From GCA-016699445 sp964555055 (GTDB lineage: Bacteria; UBA10199; JACPAL01; GCA-016699445), in contig CAZKQW010000007.1 of the NCBI GenBank assembly GCA_964555055.1, forward strand, positions 1 through 64,000: 64,000 nt of DNA, written 5' to 3'. The notes below the pieces were generated by a model. It saw nothing but the letters and a program-made list of their open reading frames with translations, ran no database searches and was not told where the DNA came from. The translations under genes and the position numbers were made by a program. This document shows positions 1 through 8,261 of the stretch, one piece after another. Every line of letters begins with the position of its first letter. Positions within the stretch are counted from its first letter, which is position 1.

Positions 1-40
1 CTAAGTTCACTTCTATTTTTATGATTCCCATGCCCAACAT
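1..40 (-). CDS. 5' end of an unknown gene leaving the left edge
   Basis: Only 13 codons are visible (MLGMGIIKIEVNL), read leftward from an ATG at 40. A strong purine-rich ribosome binding site (GGAGGAGGGG on the minus strand, 47-56) sits six bases upstream, which is the reason for calling it. No function can be given from so little. It is co-directional with the M48 protease but separated from it by about 107 bases, which are AT-rich and otherwise empty. Confidence 0.45.
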   Translation of the reverse strand, partial: MLGMGIIKIEVNL

Positions 41-147
41 ATTGCACCCCTCCTCCGGGTTGTAAATCGTTGGACACATAAAATCTTACGCTACCAATAT
101 TGATATAAATCCTATAGTTTTCACAAAAAAAATCAAAAAAATGTTTT

Positions 148-1404
148 TTAGAGGGAAAACGGGGTCTTTAAAAGCTTCAGAGCTGCGATGCGTTCCACGG
201 TCGTGGGGTGGGAGTGGTGGTAGAAGCTATACCACGGATGCGGCGTCAGGTTGGAGAGGTTTTCCTGGCACATTTTGACCAAACCCGTGGCCAGAGGCGT
301 CGCGTCCCCCAAAACTTCCTTGGAAAAGCGGTCGGCTTCGTATTCGTATTTCCGCGACAATCCATTGAAGAGCGGCGTGAGCCAAAAGGTGAAGACGCCC
401 GAAAAGAGGCTGAAGAGCACCAGCGCTTTATGGGGAGCGGGCGCGCCCGCGCGGAAAGCCTCGTAGAACGGCGCCCAGGCCATGAGCTCGGCTAAAGCCC
501 AAAAACCTAGGAAAGACACGAAGAAGGACAAGATCATCTGCTTCTGGACGTGTTTTAGCTTATTATGCCCCATCTCGTGGCCTAACACGGCGAGGATTTC
601 CGTTTCGTCGAGCTGTTCGGTGAGAGTGTCGAAAAGGACGATGCGGCGCATCTTGCCCATGCCGGCGAAGTAGGCGTTCGAATGGGCCGACCGCTTCGAT
701 CCGTCGATCGTGTAGATCCCGGACATCTTGAAGTTTATTTTTCGGGCGAGACCGACGATCTTTTCCTTGAGAGGTCCGTCGGCAAGCGGGGTGAATTTAT
801 TGAAAAGCGGGGCCAAGAGGGTCGGGTAGACGGCCGCGATCAGGAATTGGAATCCAAAAAAGGCCCCGAACGCCCAGACCCACCAGTACGTCCCCGTGAT
901 TTCGTAGAGCCAGAAAATCAAGTAAAGGAGCGGCAATCCGAGCGCGAGACTCAAAACCAAGGCTTTGAGGAGATCAGCGACGAAAAGCCCGGCGGACATT
1001 TTATTAAACCCGTACTTCTCTTCGATTACAAACTGGGAGTAAACGGTAAAGGGGAGTTTGAGGATCGCGAAAATCAAACCGATCAGTAACACATAGGCGG
1101 CGGAAAGGGTTAAGCCGGAAAAGGAGGCTTGTAAGACGCGATCCACTTTTTCGAAGTAACCGCCCAAAAGGAAAATCCAAAGAAAAGCGATGCCGTAAAA
1201 GCGGCTGATCAAGGAGAAACGGGTTTTTTCCAGCGTGTAGGCGATGCTTTTCCGGTAAGTCTCCGGGGTGATCGTGTCCTGGAAGAGCGTGGGGACATGG
1301 TCCCGGTGCTTCCGGATGTGGCGGAAGTTCAGGATTTCCAAAAAAATTTCCCAGGTTTCGCTCAGGCAAAAGAAGGCGAGGAAGGTCCAAAAGAAGGCGT
1401 TCAT
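148..1404 (-). CDS. M48 family zinc metalloprotease (Ste24/CAAX protease type)
   Basis: Membrane zinc endopeptidase of the Ste24/CAAX prenyl protease type. The zinc motif HEMGH lies near residue 277 (VLGHEMGHNKLKH). The third ligand is probably in EYEADRF near residue 355. The N-terminal half has several hydrophobic segments, as in Ste24, and 418 residues is normal for the family. In bacteria these proteins are thought to act in membrane protein quality control; the substrate here is unknown. The ATG overlaps the stop of rsmE by four bases, so the two are probably translationally coupled. The family call is secure, the physiological role is not. Confidence 0.9.
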   Translation of the reverse strand: MNAFFWTFLAFFCLSETWEIFLEILNFRHIRKHRDHVPTLFQDTITPETYRKSIAYTLEKTRFSLISRFYGIAFLWIFLLGGYFEKVDRVLQASFSGLTLSAAYVLLIGLIFAILKLPFTVYSQFVIEEKYGFNKMSAGLFVADLLKALVLSLALGLPLLYLIFWLYEITGTYWWVWAFGAFFGFQFLIAAVYPTLLAPLFNKFTPLADGPLKEKIVGLARKINFKMSGIYTIDGSKRSAHSNAYFAGMGKMRRIVLFDTLTEQLDETEILAVLGHEMGHNKLKHVQKQMILSFFVSFLGFWALAELMAWAPFYEAFRAGAPAPHKALVLFSLFSGVFTFWLTPLFNGLSRKYEYEADRFSKEVLGDATPLATGLVKMCQENLSNLTPHPWYSFYHHSHPTTVERIAALKLLKTPFSL

Positions 1405-2132
1405 GTTTGTCCTTTCAGGAGTTCGATTTGGGCCAAGGCCGCGCAGACCGCGTTTTCCACGCGGTGGAGCGTCCGTCCTAAGGAGACTTCCTGAAATCCC
1501 CGTGAGACGAAGAGACTCACTTCTTCATCCAACCAACCTCCCTCAGGCCCGATGGCGAGAAGGAGCGGCGTCTTCAGGGGGTTCGTGAAAATCCCCGCGG
1601 ATGCCGAGGGATGCGCGATGTATTTATGAGGGTGGGACGCGACGGTTTCCCAAAACGTCCGGTCTAAAAAAAACGAAATCTTGGGCGGCGTCACGTAACC
1701 GCCTTGTTGGAGTCCAAAGTAGACGTATGGCCGGTACGCTTCGTCTTTCAGGAGTGTGGATTGGAAGAAGCTCTTTTCGACGCGTGCCGTCTTGACGAAG
1801 AGGATTTCGCCCACGCCGAAGGTCGCCGCCGTCTCTAGAACTTTTTTCAAGGTTTGAGGCCGCGGCAAGGCGACCAGGAGAGTGACGCCTTGGAAGGGCG
1901 AGGGTTTCGGCTTTGAAAGAGTGGACACTTCCAGCACCGTCTTCTTCCGATCGCAGGAGACGATGGTAGCGAGACCCTGGCCCGTGTTCAAAAGCCCGAC
2001 TTTGATCTTTTGACCCGGCACCGCCTTAAGGATCTCATGGATATGGGTCGCGCGCGGGTCTTCGCTATGGGCCCATAGAGTCGCTTCGTTGACAGCCGTA
2101 TAGTCTTCGGGGAAGAGCAGCACCTGGTTCAT
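1401..2132 (-). CDS. rsmE: 16S rRNA (uracil-1498-N3)-methyltransferase RsmE
   Basis: SPOUT-class methyltransferase that uses S-adenosylmethionine to methylate N3 of U1498 in the 16S rRNA of the 30S subunit. It has a PUA-like N-terminal region (about 1-70) and a C-terminal knot with the diagnostic AIGPEGGWLDEEV and a following VSLGRTLHRVENAV. At 243 residues it is the usual length. It is transcribed leftward ahead of the M48 protease with a four-base overlap. Confidence 0.95.
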   Translation of the reverse strand: MNQVLLFPEDYTAVNEATLWAHSEDPRATHIHEILKAVPGQKIKVGLLNTGQGLATIVSCDRKKTVLEVSTLSKPKPSPFQGVTLLVALPRPQTLKKVLETAATFGVGEILFVKTARVEKSFFQSTLLKDEAYRPYVYFGLQQGGYVTPPKISFFLDRTFWETVASHPHKYIAHPSASAGIFTNPLKTPLLLAIGPEGGWLDEEVSLFVSRGFQEVSLGRTLHRVENAVCAALAQIELLKGQT

Positions 2133-2221
2133 GCGGAAAAAGCCCTACAACATCGTTCGCGACTGTGTCGACCGTCATGCCGAGAAAAGTGGGATGTCTG
2201 GCAAAACGGCTTTGATCCTCG

Positions 2222-3184
2222 TCACGGAGGATCGCGTCTCGAAGTCGAAGCAAAAAAATAGTCTTTGAACTCACCGCAAACCCCCTCGAAGGTTTGGCGT
2301 GGGGTGCATTTTAAATCCCGCCGGGAAGCATTTGTGTCATACCAGCGGGGTTCCTTCATTTTTTTTAAGACCCCCGGGCTTAATCGCCGAGAAGCGTCTT
2401 CTTCGGACGTCAAAACCATCGGCGGCAATCCAAGGGCGGCCAACAAACCGTTTATGAACCCGATGTAAGGTTGCGGGCGTGCGGAAGTGACGATATAGAA
2501 ATCTTCCGTGGCCTGCCCCGCCAAGAGGGCTCCGGCCGCGCGGAAATGGGCTTCCGCCACGTCGTGGACGCCTATCCAATCGAACTTATGGTCCCCCGGC
2601 TCGGGAACGATGCTGCCGGCGGTTTTTCCTAAAAAGTCGGTTAAACGTTTATTATCGGGCGAGACGACCTGAGGTACGACAAGGCAAACGGCCCGCAAAT
2701 CCTGGGAGCGGGCACTAGAGACGATGTATTGCCCCATGGCCTTTGAGGCTCCATAAGGCGAGAGGCCTTTATGAGAACCGTCAATGGCATGTAATCGTTC
2801 TCTCACGGCCTGTTCATTGACTCCATCATGGAGAAACCCCTCCGCGTCTAGCGCGGCCGTCGTGCTTGTGTAAACCAAGTGCCCGACTTGATGATCGCGG
2901 CATGCTTGGACGACATTCTGGGTTCCCACGACGTTAACGGCTTGAAACGAAGCCCTATCCGAAGTTTCCGCCGCCATATGGAAGACGACGCTTTTCCCGG
3001 AGACGGCTTCCTGAACCGCTGCAGGGTCCGTAATGCTTCCTAGGATGGAGCCGACGCCCATTTCCCTTAAAGTTTCGGAAGGACGGCGGGAAAAAGACGT
3101 CACCTGCCAATCGGCGTCTAATAGGGTTTTGCAAAGGGCGCGGCCGACGAGGCCTCCGCCACCGGTAATAAGGGCGTGTACCAT
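2222..3184 (-). CDS. NAD-dependent epimerase/dehydratase, extended SDR family
   Basis: Extended short-chain dehydrogenase related to the 3-beta-HSD and dihydroflavonol reductase types. A Rossmann glycine motif GGGGLVG lies at residues 8-14 and the catalytic Tyr-Lys pair in PYGASK near 147. A downstream substrate domain contains DWIGVHDVAEAH. The substrate is not evident. The stop codon lies in the loop of a 7-bp hairpin (GATCCTC at 2214-2220, GAGGATC at 2227-2233). The last ten or so residues are of low quality, so the end may have been altered. A second, unrelated extended SDR occurs at 58.0-59.0 kb. Confidence 0.85.
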   Translation of the reverse strand: MVHALITGGGGLVGRALCKTLLDADWQVTSFSRRPSETLREMGVGSILGSITDPAAVQEAVSGKSVVFHMAAETSDRASFQAVNVVGTQNVVQACRDHQVGHLVYTSTTAALDAEGFLHDGVNEQAVRERLHAIDGSHKGLSPYGASKAMGQYIVSSARSQDLRAVCLVVPQVVSPDNKRLTDFLGKTAGSIVPEPGDHKFDWIGVHDVAEAHFRAAGALLAGQATEDFYIVTSARPQPYIGFINGLLAALGLPPMVLTSEEDASRRLSPGVLKKMKEPRWYDTNASRRDLKCTPRQTFEGVCGEFKDYFFASTSRRDPP

Positions 3185-3236
3185 GAGTGTCTCCTGATGG
3201 AAGGCATTCGATCGAAAGATAGATAGGTTGCGAAAA

Positions 3237-3782
3237 TTAAAGGGTTACCATCTCCAAAAAATCGCACACGACCCGGCCCGTCATGCCCCAGATATCGTGA
3301 TGGAGGTAGGAAAAGTGGGGCTCGAGGAACTCGACGCCCTCCCATGTGCGGGTGAGGAAGCGGCTATTTTGCGGGTCTTTCAGGTGGAGGACGGGAACGG
3401 AGAAGATCTCGGCGATTTCGGAGGGGCTCGACACCCACGTCTCGGGCTTCTGGATCTGGGCGACGAAGGGGGTGACCAAAAAACCGGTCGGCGTGATTTG
3501 GGGTTTGAGTTCCTTGACGAGGGAAACGCACTGCCGGGCCAACCCGATCTCCTCCTCACATTCGCGGAGCGCGGTTTCCCACAGGGATTCTCCCGGGTCC
3601 TTCACGCCGCCCGGGAAGCAGATTTGGCCTTTATGGTGTTCCACGGCTTCGGTACGCTTGGTGAAAAGAAGATGTTTCTGGTTCCCTTCTTGGAAGTAGG
3701 GGACTAAGATGGCGGCTTCCATCCATGAGGCGCGGCCTATGGCCTGCAAAACCCTTTGCTGTAATTCTTGCGAGAGGTCCAT
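3237..3782 (-). CDS. Nudix hydrolase, CoA pyrophosphatase-like
   Basis: Nudix hydrolase with a complete Nudix box: G-V-K-D-P-G-E-S followed by RECEEEIGL, giving the GX5EX7REUXEEXGU pattern at about residues 55-77. The preceding GQICFPGG is typical of the CoA-pyrophosphatase (NudL/YeaB) branch, which splits CoA into 4'-phosphopantetheine and 3',5'-ADP. The 181-residue length also fits that branch. It probably acts in the cytoplasm. It stands as a separate small gene after the SDR, with no functional link to its neighbours visible. Confidence 0.88.
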   Translation of the reverse strand: MDLSQELQQRVLQAIGRASWMEAAILVPYFQEGNQKHLLFTKRTEAVEHHKGQICFPGGVKDPGESLWETALRECEEEIGLARQCVSLVKELKPQITPTGFLVTPFVAQIQKPETWVSSPSEIAEIFSVPVLHLKDPQNSRFLTRTWEGVEFLEPHFSYLHHDIWGMTGRVVCDFLEMVTL

Positions 3783-3951
3783 GATTCGCGGGGAAATAAT
3801 ATTCGTAAATTGAAACGGAGCCTACAGAAATTTTTTCTTTTTTCACGCATCTATTTTAGGGCGTGAGACTAAGGGATATATCAATCGATGGGATGCACGA
3901 GGAATGGTCAATCCGCCTTACTAAGAGCGCTTTCTATGCGGTCTTTTTTTG

Positions 3952-3986
3952 CAGGCCAGTCGCATTTGTAGACTATACTGACGACG
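3952..3986. repeat. 35-bp diverged repeat, copy 1
   Basis: This stretch matches 8262-8296 at 28 of 35 positions by hand alignment. Shared blocks are AGTCGCAT, GTAG and GACGAC. Both copies lie within about 15 bases of the 3' end of a leftward gene (the orphan at 3973 and the decaheme cytochrome at 8300). The arms are only partly self-complementary in this copy. Confidence 0.4.
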
Positions 3987-4800
3987 GGGGAGTATTTAAA
4001 ACACGGATACCTTCTATAGGGTGATACCAAAGAGAACCTCCTCCTACCCTTAAATCATTCACATGACCTCCGCCTATAATACCAGAAGCGGAAAAGGAAA
4101 TGGCCGCTATGGCTTCCGCGACGGATTTTTCGCCCCCGGCATGGACCATGGCATGAGCATGAGGGCCTACGACATTTACGTCGGGATCTACATCTGGAAG
4201 GTACAGAGCGACGACGGTGGCGACGACGTCCGTGAATGTGTGTCTTACGAAAGAAGCCTTTGAAAAAGGGTGATGGTCTGCAGATACCTCTTGGACACAT
4301 TGTACGGATAAAGTTTGAAACACCCCTTGAATCACAAACACACAAGACCCTAGCTTCTTCACAAGGTGGGTCACACCCTCCAAATCATTTCCCACTAAGA
4401 GTTGAGCTCCCGCGTGCATCGGATTGATATGAGCCGTCGCCGAAAAAATAACTTCATCTTTGGGATCCACGCGAGGATGGGAGAGGGTAGGTCCGGTCGT
4501 AGCCACCGAGGGACGTTCCAAAAAAACAGGTGACAGTGGAGTGCGGAACGTGACGATGGCCCCTCCGACACGGACCATTTCGCCGCGGGATAGCCGATGC
4601 CCAACGGCTCCTAGACCTACAGGAATGCCATTGCCATCGAGTTGTCTCAACTTCCAATGTGGATATCCGTCTTGAATGACGGTTCCACTCAGCAAAGGTT
4701 GCAGCCTATGCGTCTGGATGAGCTGAACGGGGGATGGTGTCAGCGCGGACCTTGTTTCGATGAGGCCTATTCCAGGAAGATGGATGGAAACTAAAGACAT
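3973..4800 (-). CDS. hypothetical protein, unrecognised
   Basis: A 275-residue protein with no family I can name. It starts at an ATG with a good AAAGGAGTT site and has no signal peptide or clear membrane segment. The N-terminal third (LRQLDGNGIPVGLGAVGHR) looks like a small beta-rich domain. The C-terminal half is rich in His, Gly and Val, with short motifs such as HINPMHAGAQ, GPHAHAMVHAGGEK and IIGGGHVND that could bind metal, though this is only an impression. It is flanked by a 190-bp gap upstream of the Nudix gene. Its composition is more AT-rich than that of its neighbours. Confidence 0.6.
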   Translation of the reverse strand: MSLVSIHLPGIGLIETRSALTPSPVQLIQTHRLQPLLSGTVIQDGYPHWKLRQLDGNGIPVGLGAVGHRLSRGEMVRVGGAIVTFRTPLSPVFLERPSVATTGPTLSHPRVDPKDEVIFSATAHINPMHAGAQLLVGNDLEGVTHLVKKLGSCVFVIQGVFQTLSVQCVQEVSADHHPFSKASFVRHTFTDVVATVVALYLPDVDPDVNVVGPHAHAMVHAGGEKSVAEAIAAISFSASGIIGGGHVNDLRVGGGSLWYHPIEGIRVLNTPPSSV

Positions 4801-4871
4801 ATATGGAACTCCTTTCGGAAACTATCGTTCCATCTATGGAAAAGTTGCTTTTAAAATGATGGGAAGTGGAC

Positions 4872-5559
4872 TTAAGAGGCGCGGACGCGATCGTACCACT
4901 CGGCTACGGGCTTTTGCCCTTGGATGAATTCCCATACCTTCATTTCTTTCACGGCGGAGAGGATGCCTGCCACGACCAAGTCCGAAACATCCGGCTGAGC
5001 TCCTCCCATGAATTTTTTCTTTCCCAAACCCGACGACCATCTACCGAGACTCTCTTCCAAGGCTTTGCGGGGGGTCCTTGATACCCTTCTTTTTCATGCC
5101 TTTGTTCGCGACGATGTTCATCGCCACCGCGCCTCCCATGGCGAGAAAGTAGCGTTTCCAAACCGGGAACTTCCCGACTTTCGTGATGTATTTGAAGGAA
5201 TGCAGGGCTTCGGGCAGGGTGCGGTAGATGTTCGCCGGCAGGATCTGCACGAGATCCTCGTCCGCGTATTCCATCCATTTTTCCTGCTCTTTTTGTTGCG
5301 CTCCTGATTTGGCGAAGATGGGTTTATCCGGATACTTTTCGTCCAAGTACTTGATGATGTCGTTGGATTCGAGCACGACCTTCCCGCCATCCACTAAAAC
5401 GGGCACTTTATCGTGTTCCATCGCTCCCGGCACACCTGCAAGCTCCTCATGGGTCATCGGGTTCACTTCGATCTTCTCGTAGGGGATCTTCTTGTAGTCC
5501 AACACCGCCTTCACCTTACAGCAGTACGGACAGACTTCGTATTGGTAGAGTTTGATCAT
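4872..5559 (-). pseudogene. glutathione-transferase-fold protein (PTGES2-like), frameshifted
   Basis: The N-terminal 172-residue frame has a glutaredoxin-like domain with CPYCCKVKA, then VPVLVDGG and a C-terminal helical part, resembling membrane-associated prostaglandin E synthase-2 and related bacterial GST-fold proteins. The reading frame breaks at a run of six G (5069-5074). With five, the protein would continue as KDPRKALEESLGRW into the downstream frame (to 4872), giving about 228 residues ending in AEWYDRVRAS. The two pieces therefore come from one gene. It is either a genuine indel at a homopolymer or a sequencing error. If not repaired, the product ends in 11 or so unrelated residues. 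Confidence 0.8.
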
Positions 5560-5579
5560 GAGTCGGCGGCTACTACAGA

Positions 5580-6002
5580 CTATTTTTTCGCGGCAATGTA
5601 TTTGAGGACGGCTTTGATATATTCCTTCAAGTCGTTCAAATGGTCCGTCAGGATCGATTTGAGCACATTCACATTGATGGAAGAATAATCATGGACGCAT
5701 AGATTGCGGAATCCGACCATGGCTTGAAGTTCTTTTGAGAGTTTCGGGGAGATCAGTTCATTTTGTTCCAACAAGACGAAATTCTCCTTCAAGTCGCTAG
5801 GCATCCCCAAATCATCATCGCTAATGATATGGGCCGCAAGGTCGATGGCACTTTGAACAGCTCTTTGGATGTTGATGACGAAGATATCCTGGATATCGAG
5901 GTTATCCAAGGTCTTGGGGTCATTCTTAGTCTTGGTCGCAATGCGCCTCAGGCACCGCTTGATTTGTTTTATTTTCTCGAGGGCGACATCGTGGTCAACC
6001 AT
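5580..6002 (-). CDS. hepT: HepT-family toxin ribonuclease (DUF86)
   Basis: HEPN-domain toxin of the MntA/HepT (type VII) system. The RX4HXY active site is visible as RNLCVHDY near the C-terminus; family knowledge says this forms a dimeric RNase that cuts RNA or tRNA. I chose the internal ATG at 6002 (MVDHDVALEKIK) because it overlaps the end of mntA by eight bases, as expected for a coupled pair. The open frame extends upstream to 6059, but that part lies inside mntA and looks unrelated. The product is 140 residues, normal for the family. Confidence 0.87.
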   Translation of the reverse strand: MVDHDVALEKIKQIKRCLRRIATKTKNDPKTLDNLDIQDIFVINIQRAVQSAIDLAAHIISDDDLGMPSDLKENFVLLEQNELISPKLSKELQAMVGFRNLCVHDYSSINVNVLKSILTDHLNDLKEYIKAVLKYIAAKK

Positions 6003-6396
6003 GGACCGCTCCTGCAATCCAACGCTTTTCGATGATGGAACGGACTTTCTTAAGGTCATCGTAATCCGTGATGTGCCGCGCGAAAAATTCGGAAAAATGG
6101 CTTTTATCGTTCAATAGGATGCGTTGTCCTTTCTTCAACACCTGATGGGCAAGGATGGGATTGGCCTGGTTTAAGAGAATCAAATCCACAGGGCGTTTCA
6201 GGATTCCCTCTAATTCAACCTGCATATCCTGGATCTCGACGACTGAGGGCGTTTTCTTAGGATGAAACAAAAGGGCGATGTCGACGTCGCTCTCCGAATG
6301 ATTTTTCCCCGTCGCTAGTGATCCAAACAAATAGGCTGCCGAAAGATGTTTGAGAGGTTTAAGATAACGGGAAATTTTTTTGAGAAGAACGGTCAT
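5995..6396 (-). CDS. mntA: MntA-type nucleotidyltransferase antitoxin
   Basis: Minimal nucleotidyltransferase, 133 residues, with the family motif GSX10DXD (GSLATGKNHSESDVD, about residues 25-39). In characterised MntA/HepT pairs this protein neutralises HepT by adding AMP units to the tyrosine of its RX4HXY motif. It is the first gene of the pair and overlaps hepT. A palindrome begins two bases upstream of its start codon and may be the autoregulatory site. The pair sits between a broken GST gene and a cytochrome remnant, a setting typical of genome plasticity. Confidence 0.87.
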   Translation of the reverse strand: MTVLLKKISRYLKPLKHLSAAYLFGSLATGKNHSESDVDIALLFHPKKTPSVVEIQDMQVELEGILKRPVDLILLNQANPILAHQVLKKGQRILLNDKSHFSEFFARHITDYDDLKKVRSIIEKRWIAGAVHG

Positions 6397-6397
6397 A

Positions 6398-6418
6398 ATT
6401 GGCTTATTATTAGCCGAT
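6398..6418. promoter_or_regulatory. inverted repeat directly upstream of mntA
   Basis: Arms ATTGGCT (6398-6404) and AGCCGAT (6412-6418) pair at six of seven positions around a seven-base AT spacer, one base from the mntA ATG. It could be an operator bound by the MntA/HepT complex or an mRNA hairpin limiting translation. There is no direct proof of either. Confidence 0.4.
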
Positions 6419-6567
6419 GGAGCGTGGGATTAGCTATTAAAACTTCTCTGTAAAGAGGCTATCGAAATGTTCGTGATCCGTTTGCCCTTAATTTCTAGCG
6501 AAAAGACTTGCCGTAGTGCGTTAGCAACGACTCTTAGTTTGTCTCTTAGTTTGTATCGATAACTCTT

Positions 6568-6695
6568 AAATTTCTTGAACGACCCTTCCCCGTGGTAGCC
6601 GTTCCAGCGCCATCGGGGCGTGTGGCATTGGAGGAAATCCATCCCGCGATGCATGGCATAGTCAAGCGGCCGGCCAACGATTACGCAACTTTTTC
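6568..6695 (-). pseudogene. decayed copy of the decaheme cytochrome 3' end
   Basis: On the minus strand this reads VGRPLDYAMHRGMDFLQCH, then TPRWRWNG, then YHGEGSFKKFK. The intact cytochrome at 8300-9550 ends with LGRFDHAAHRGMDCLQCH and, after two more heme motifs, RYHGEGSFKKFY and stop. The fragment therefore keeps one heme motif and the last residues but has lost about 30 residues between them, and its stop codon. Nucleotide similarity is clear at both ends (compare 6640 with 8470 and 6575 with 8310). Outside this block the similarity vanishes. It is a remnant, not a gene, and overlaps possible upstream starts of the response regulator. Confidence 0.82.
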
Positions 6696-6729
6696 CTCCG
6701 CCGAGCGAAGACCGCTTAACGAGTTTCCT

Positions 6730-8223
6730 ATGACTTCCATAACTTCCTATCGTCCGGTCCCCTACGCCATTGTTTCCGCCGGAGCGGCCTCATTCAAAGC
6801 AACTACCGCTCCAACGGATTTTCCGGAATCTCCCCGGGATACGACCGCCGTGGCGGTCGTCGCCTCTATGCCACCCACGCCCGTGGCTGTCGCCTCCGCG
6901 CGCGGCTTTCTCGAGTCACGGGGAGCGAGTCCCCTCGTCGGAAGGAGGATCCTCGTGGTCGACGACCAGGCGTGCATCCTTGAAGTGGTTACCCCTCTTT
7001 TGGAAGAGTGGGGCCTGGCCGTGGAAGCGACGACGGATTCCGAGGAGGCGCTAAGGCGTTTAAGGGAGAATCCACCGGGATATTATGATTTATTGATGAC
7101 GGACTTGGTGATGCCTCGGGTGACGGGAGTCGACCTCCTGAACGACATGCTCGCGCGGGGCCGATTCGTGCGTACGCTCGTCCTTTCGGGATCCCAGGGG
7201 AACCGCCAAGTCGCCGCCCTGCTAGAGGACCTTTCAGGCGAGGATTTCGAGGCGATTCCCGTACCGCTGGTTTACTTGAAGAAGGACCACGATGATTTTC
7301 CCGAAAAATTACGTCGCCGCTTGGAGTTCTTATGCCGTAAGCCGGTGGTCCCCTTGGGCCTTATCGGAGAGCGCGTCCTTCATTTCAAGGAGTTGGTCCG
7401 CGTGGAAAGCGCAAGCGACGAGGCGTGGGCCCGCGACACCCGGCGCCTTGCCGTCATGGCGACGGCGATCAATCATTTCATCGATTTGCATTTCTCGGTC
7501 ATGAACCAGGTGCACGTCCTGGTCAGGGGAATCCGGTCGTACGTGGACACGCTTCCGGATTCGGAGCGCAAGGCCAAGCTCATCAAGAATTTAGGCAAAA
7601 TATTGGTTCAACCTAGGCCCCAAAGGGAGGAGATCCTTTGCTATAATGCTTTTGAATGGCACTCTTTTAAAGGCCAGAATCTTGATTTAAAAGATAGAGC
7701 CTGCGCTATTTTAGAAGGATTAAAGAGAATAGAGGCTCCTGAAGAGGTTTTGGCGGACGCCCAAAGCATGCAAGATGTCGGGATGGTTCTAGGCTGGGCG
7801 GCATACGCCACGGCTCATCTTCGTAAGGTGGGGGATAAAATAGTCAAGCATGACATTTCCTATTGGATGGAATTTACGAAGTTAGAAGAGCTCCTACAAC
7901 GGATATCCCTCGGGAGGTTAGTCTTCGATATCCCGCACGAGCATCGTCCGCTGGATGTCGCGGTCGACGAATCTTTTTTCCAGGACGTCCTCACCCAACT
8001 CGTGACGAACGCCCGACAAGCCCAAGACCCTCACCAGATGGACCCCCAACCCATGATTTTGAGGGTGCGCCTCATCCCGCCCGTATCGGCGGACGCGCAG
8101 TATCCCCAAGGCGATTTTTTGGAAGTCAGGCCTCCGGATTTTCTAGAGCCGCCGAGAAAGCCGGGAATGAATTATTTCTACGTGGGCGTGTTGATTCCCG
8201 TTACTAACAGGGCCGTAGTTTAG
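6730..8223 (+). CDS. response regulator with degenerate histidine-kinase-like C-terminus
   Basis: The receiver domain is at about residues 70-200, with acidic pair VVDDQ, phosphoacceptor Asp in LMTDLVMP, the Ser/Thr position in LVLSGSQ and Lys in YLKKD, so phosphorylation looks possible. The C-terminal 270 residues end in QLVTNARQAQD, which looks like the N-box of a GHKL ATPase, but no G1/G2 glycine boxes follow and no H-box histidine is clear. The start at 6730 (MTSITSYRP) is preferred because upstream in-frame starts (GTG 6592, ATG 6649) lie inside the cytochrome remnant. About 7610-7890 is visibly more AT-rich than the rest of the gene. Target and partner are unknown. Confidence 0.7.
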   Translation: MTSITSYRPVPYAIVSAGAASFKATTAPTDFPESPRDTTAVAVVASMPPTPVAVASARGFLESRGASPLVGRRILVVDDQACILEVVTPLLEEWGLAVEATTDSEEALRRLRENPPGYYDLLMTDLVMPRVTGVDLLNDMLARGRFVRTLVLSGSQGNRQVAALLEDLSGEDFEAIPVPLVYLKKDHDDFPEKLRRRLEFLCRKPVVPLGLIGERVLHFKELVRVESASDEAWARDTRRLAVMATAINHFIDLHFSVMNQVHVLVRGIRSYVDTLPDSERKAKLIKNLGKILVQPRPQREEILCYNAFEWHSFKGQNLDLKDRACAILEGLKRIEAPEEVLADAQSMQDVGMVLGWAAYATAHLRKVGDKIVKHDISYWMEFTKLEELLQRISLGRLVFDIPHEHRPLDVAVDESFFQDVLTQLVTNARQAQDPHQMDPQPMILRVRLIPPVSADAQYPQGDFLEVRPPDFLEPPRKPGMNYFYVGVLIPVTNRAVV

Positions 8224-8259
8224 ACGACAGGCCGAGAGGCCTTTCACCGCGGCCCTGTT
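8206..8259 (+). terminator. nested stem-loop at the end of the response regulator
   Basis: Outer arms AACAGGGCCG (8206-8215) and CGGCCCTGTT (8250-8259) are perfectly complementary over ten bases and enclose a second hairpin AGGCC-GAGA-GGCCT (8229-8242). The stop codon is inside the structure. No T-tract follows, so it may act as a processing or weak termination structure. Confidence 0.45.
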
Positions 8260-8261
8260 GT

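Noticed and set aside
2214..2233. GATCCTC/GAGGATC hairpin across the SDR stop codon
   Set aside because: Only seven base pairs and no T-tract; too weak to call a terminator.
5995..6059. longer HepT start at 6059 (MTLRKSVPSSK)
   Set aside because: This segment lies inside mntA and reads as unconserved sequence; the MVDHD start at 6002 fits the family length and overlap.
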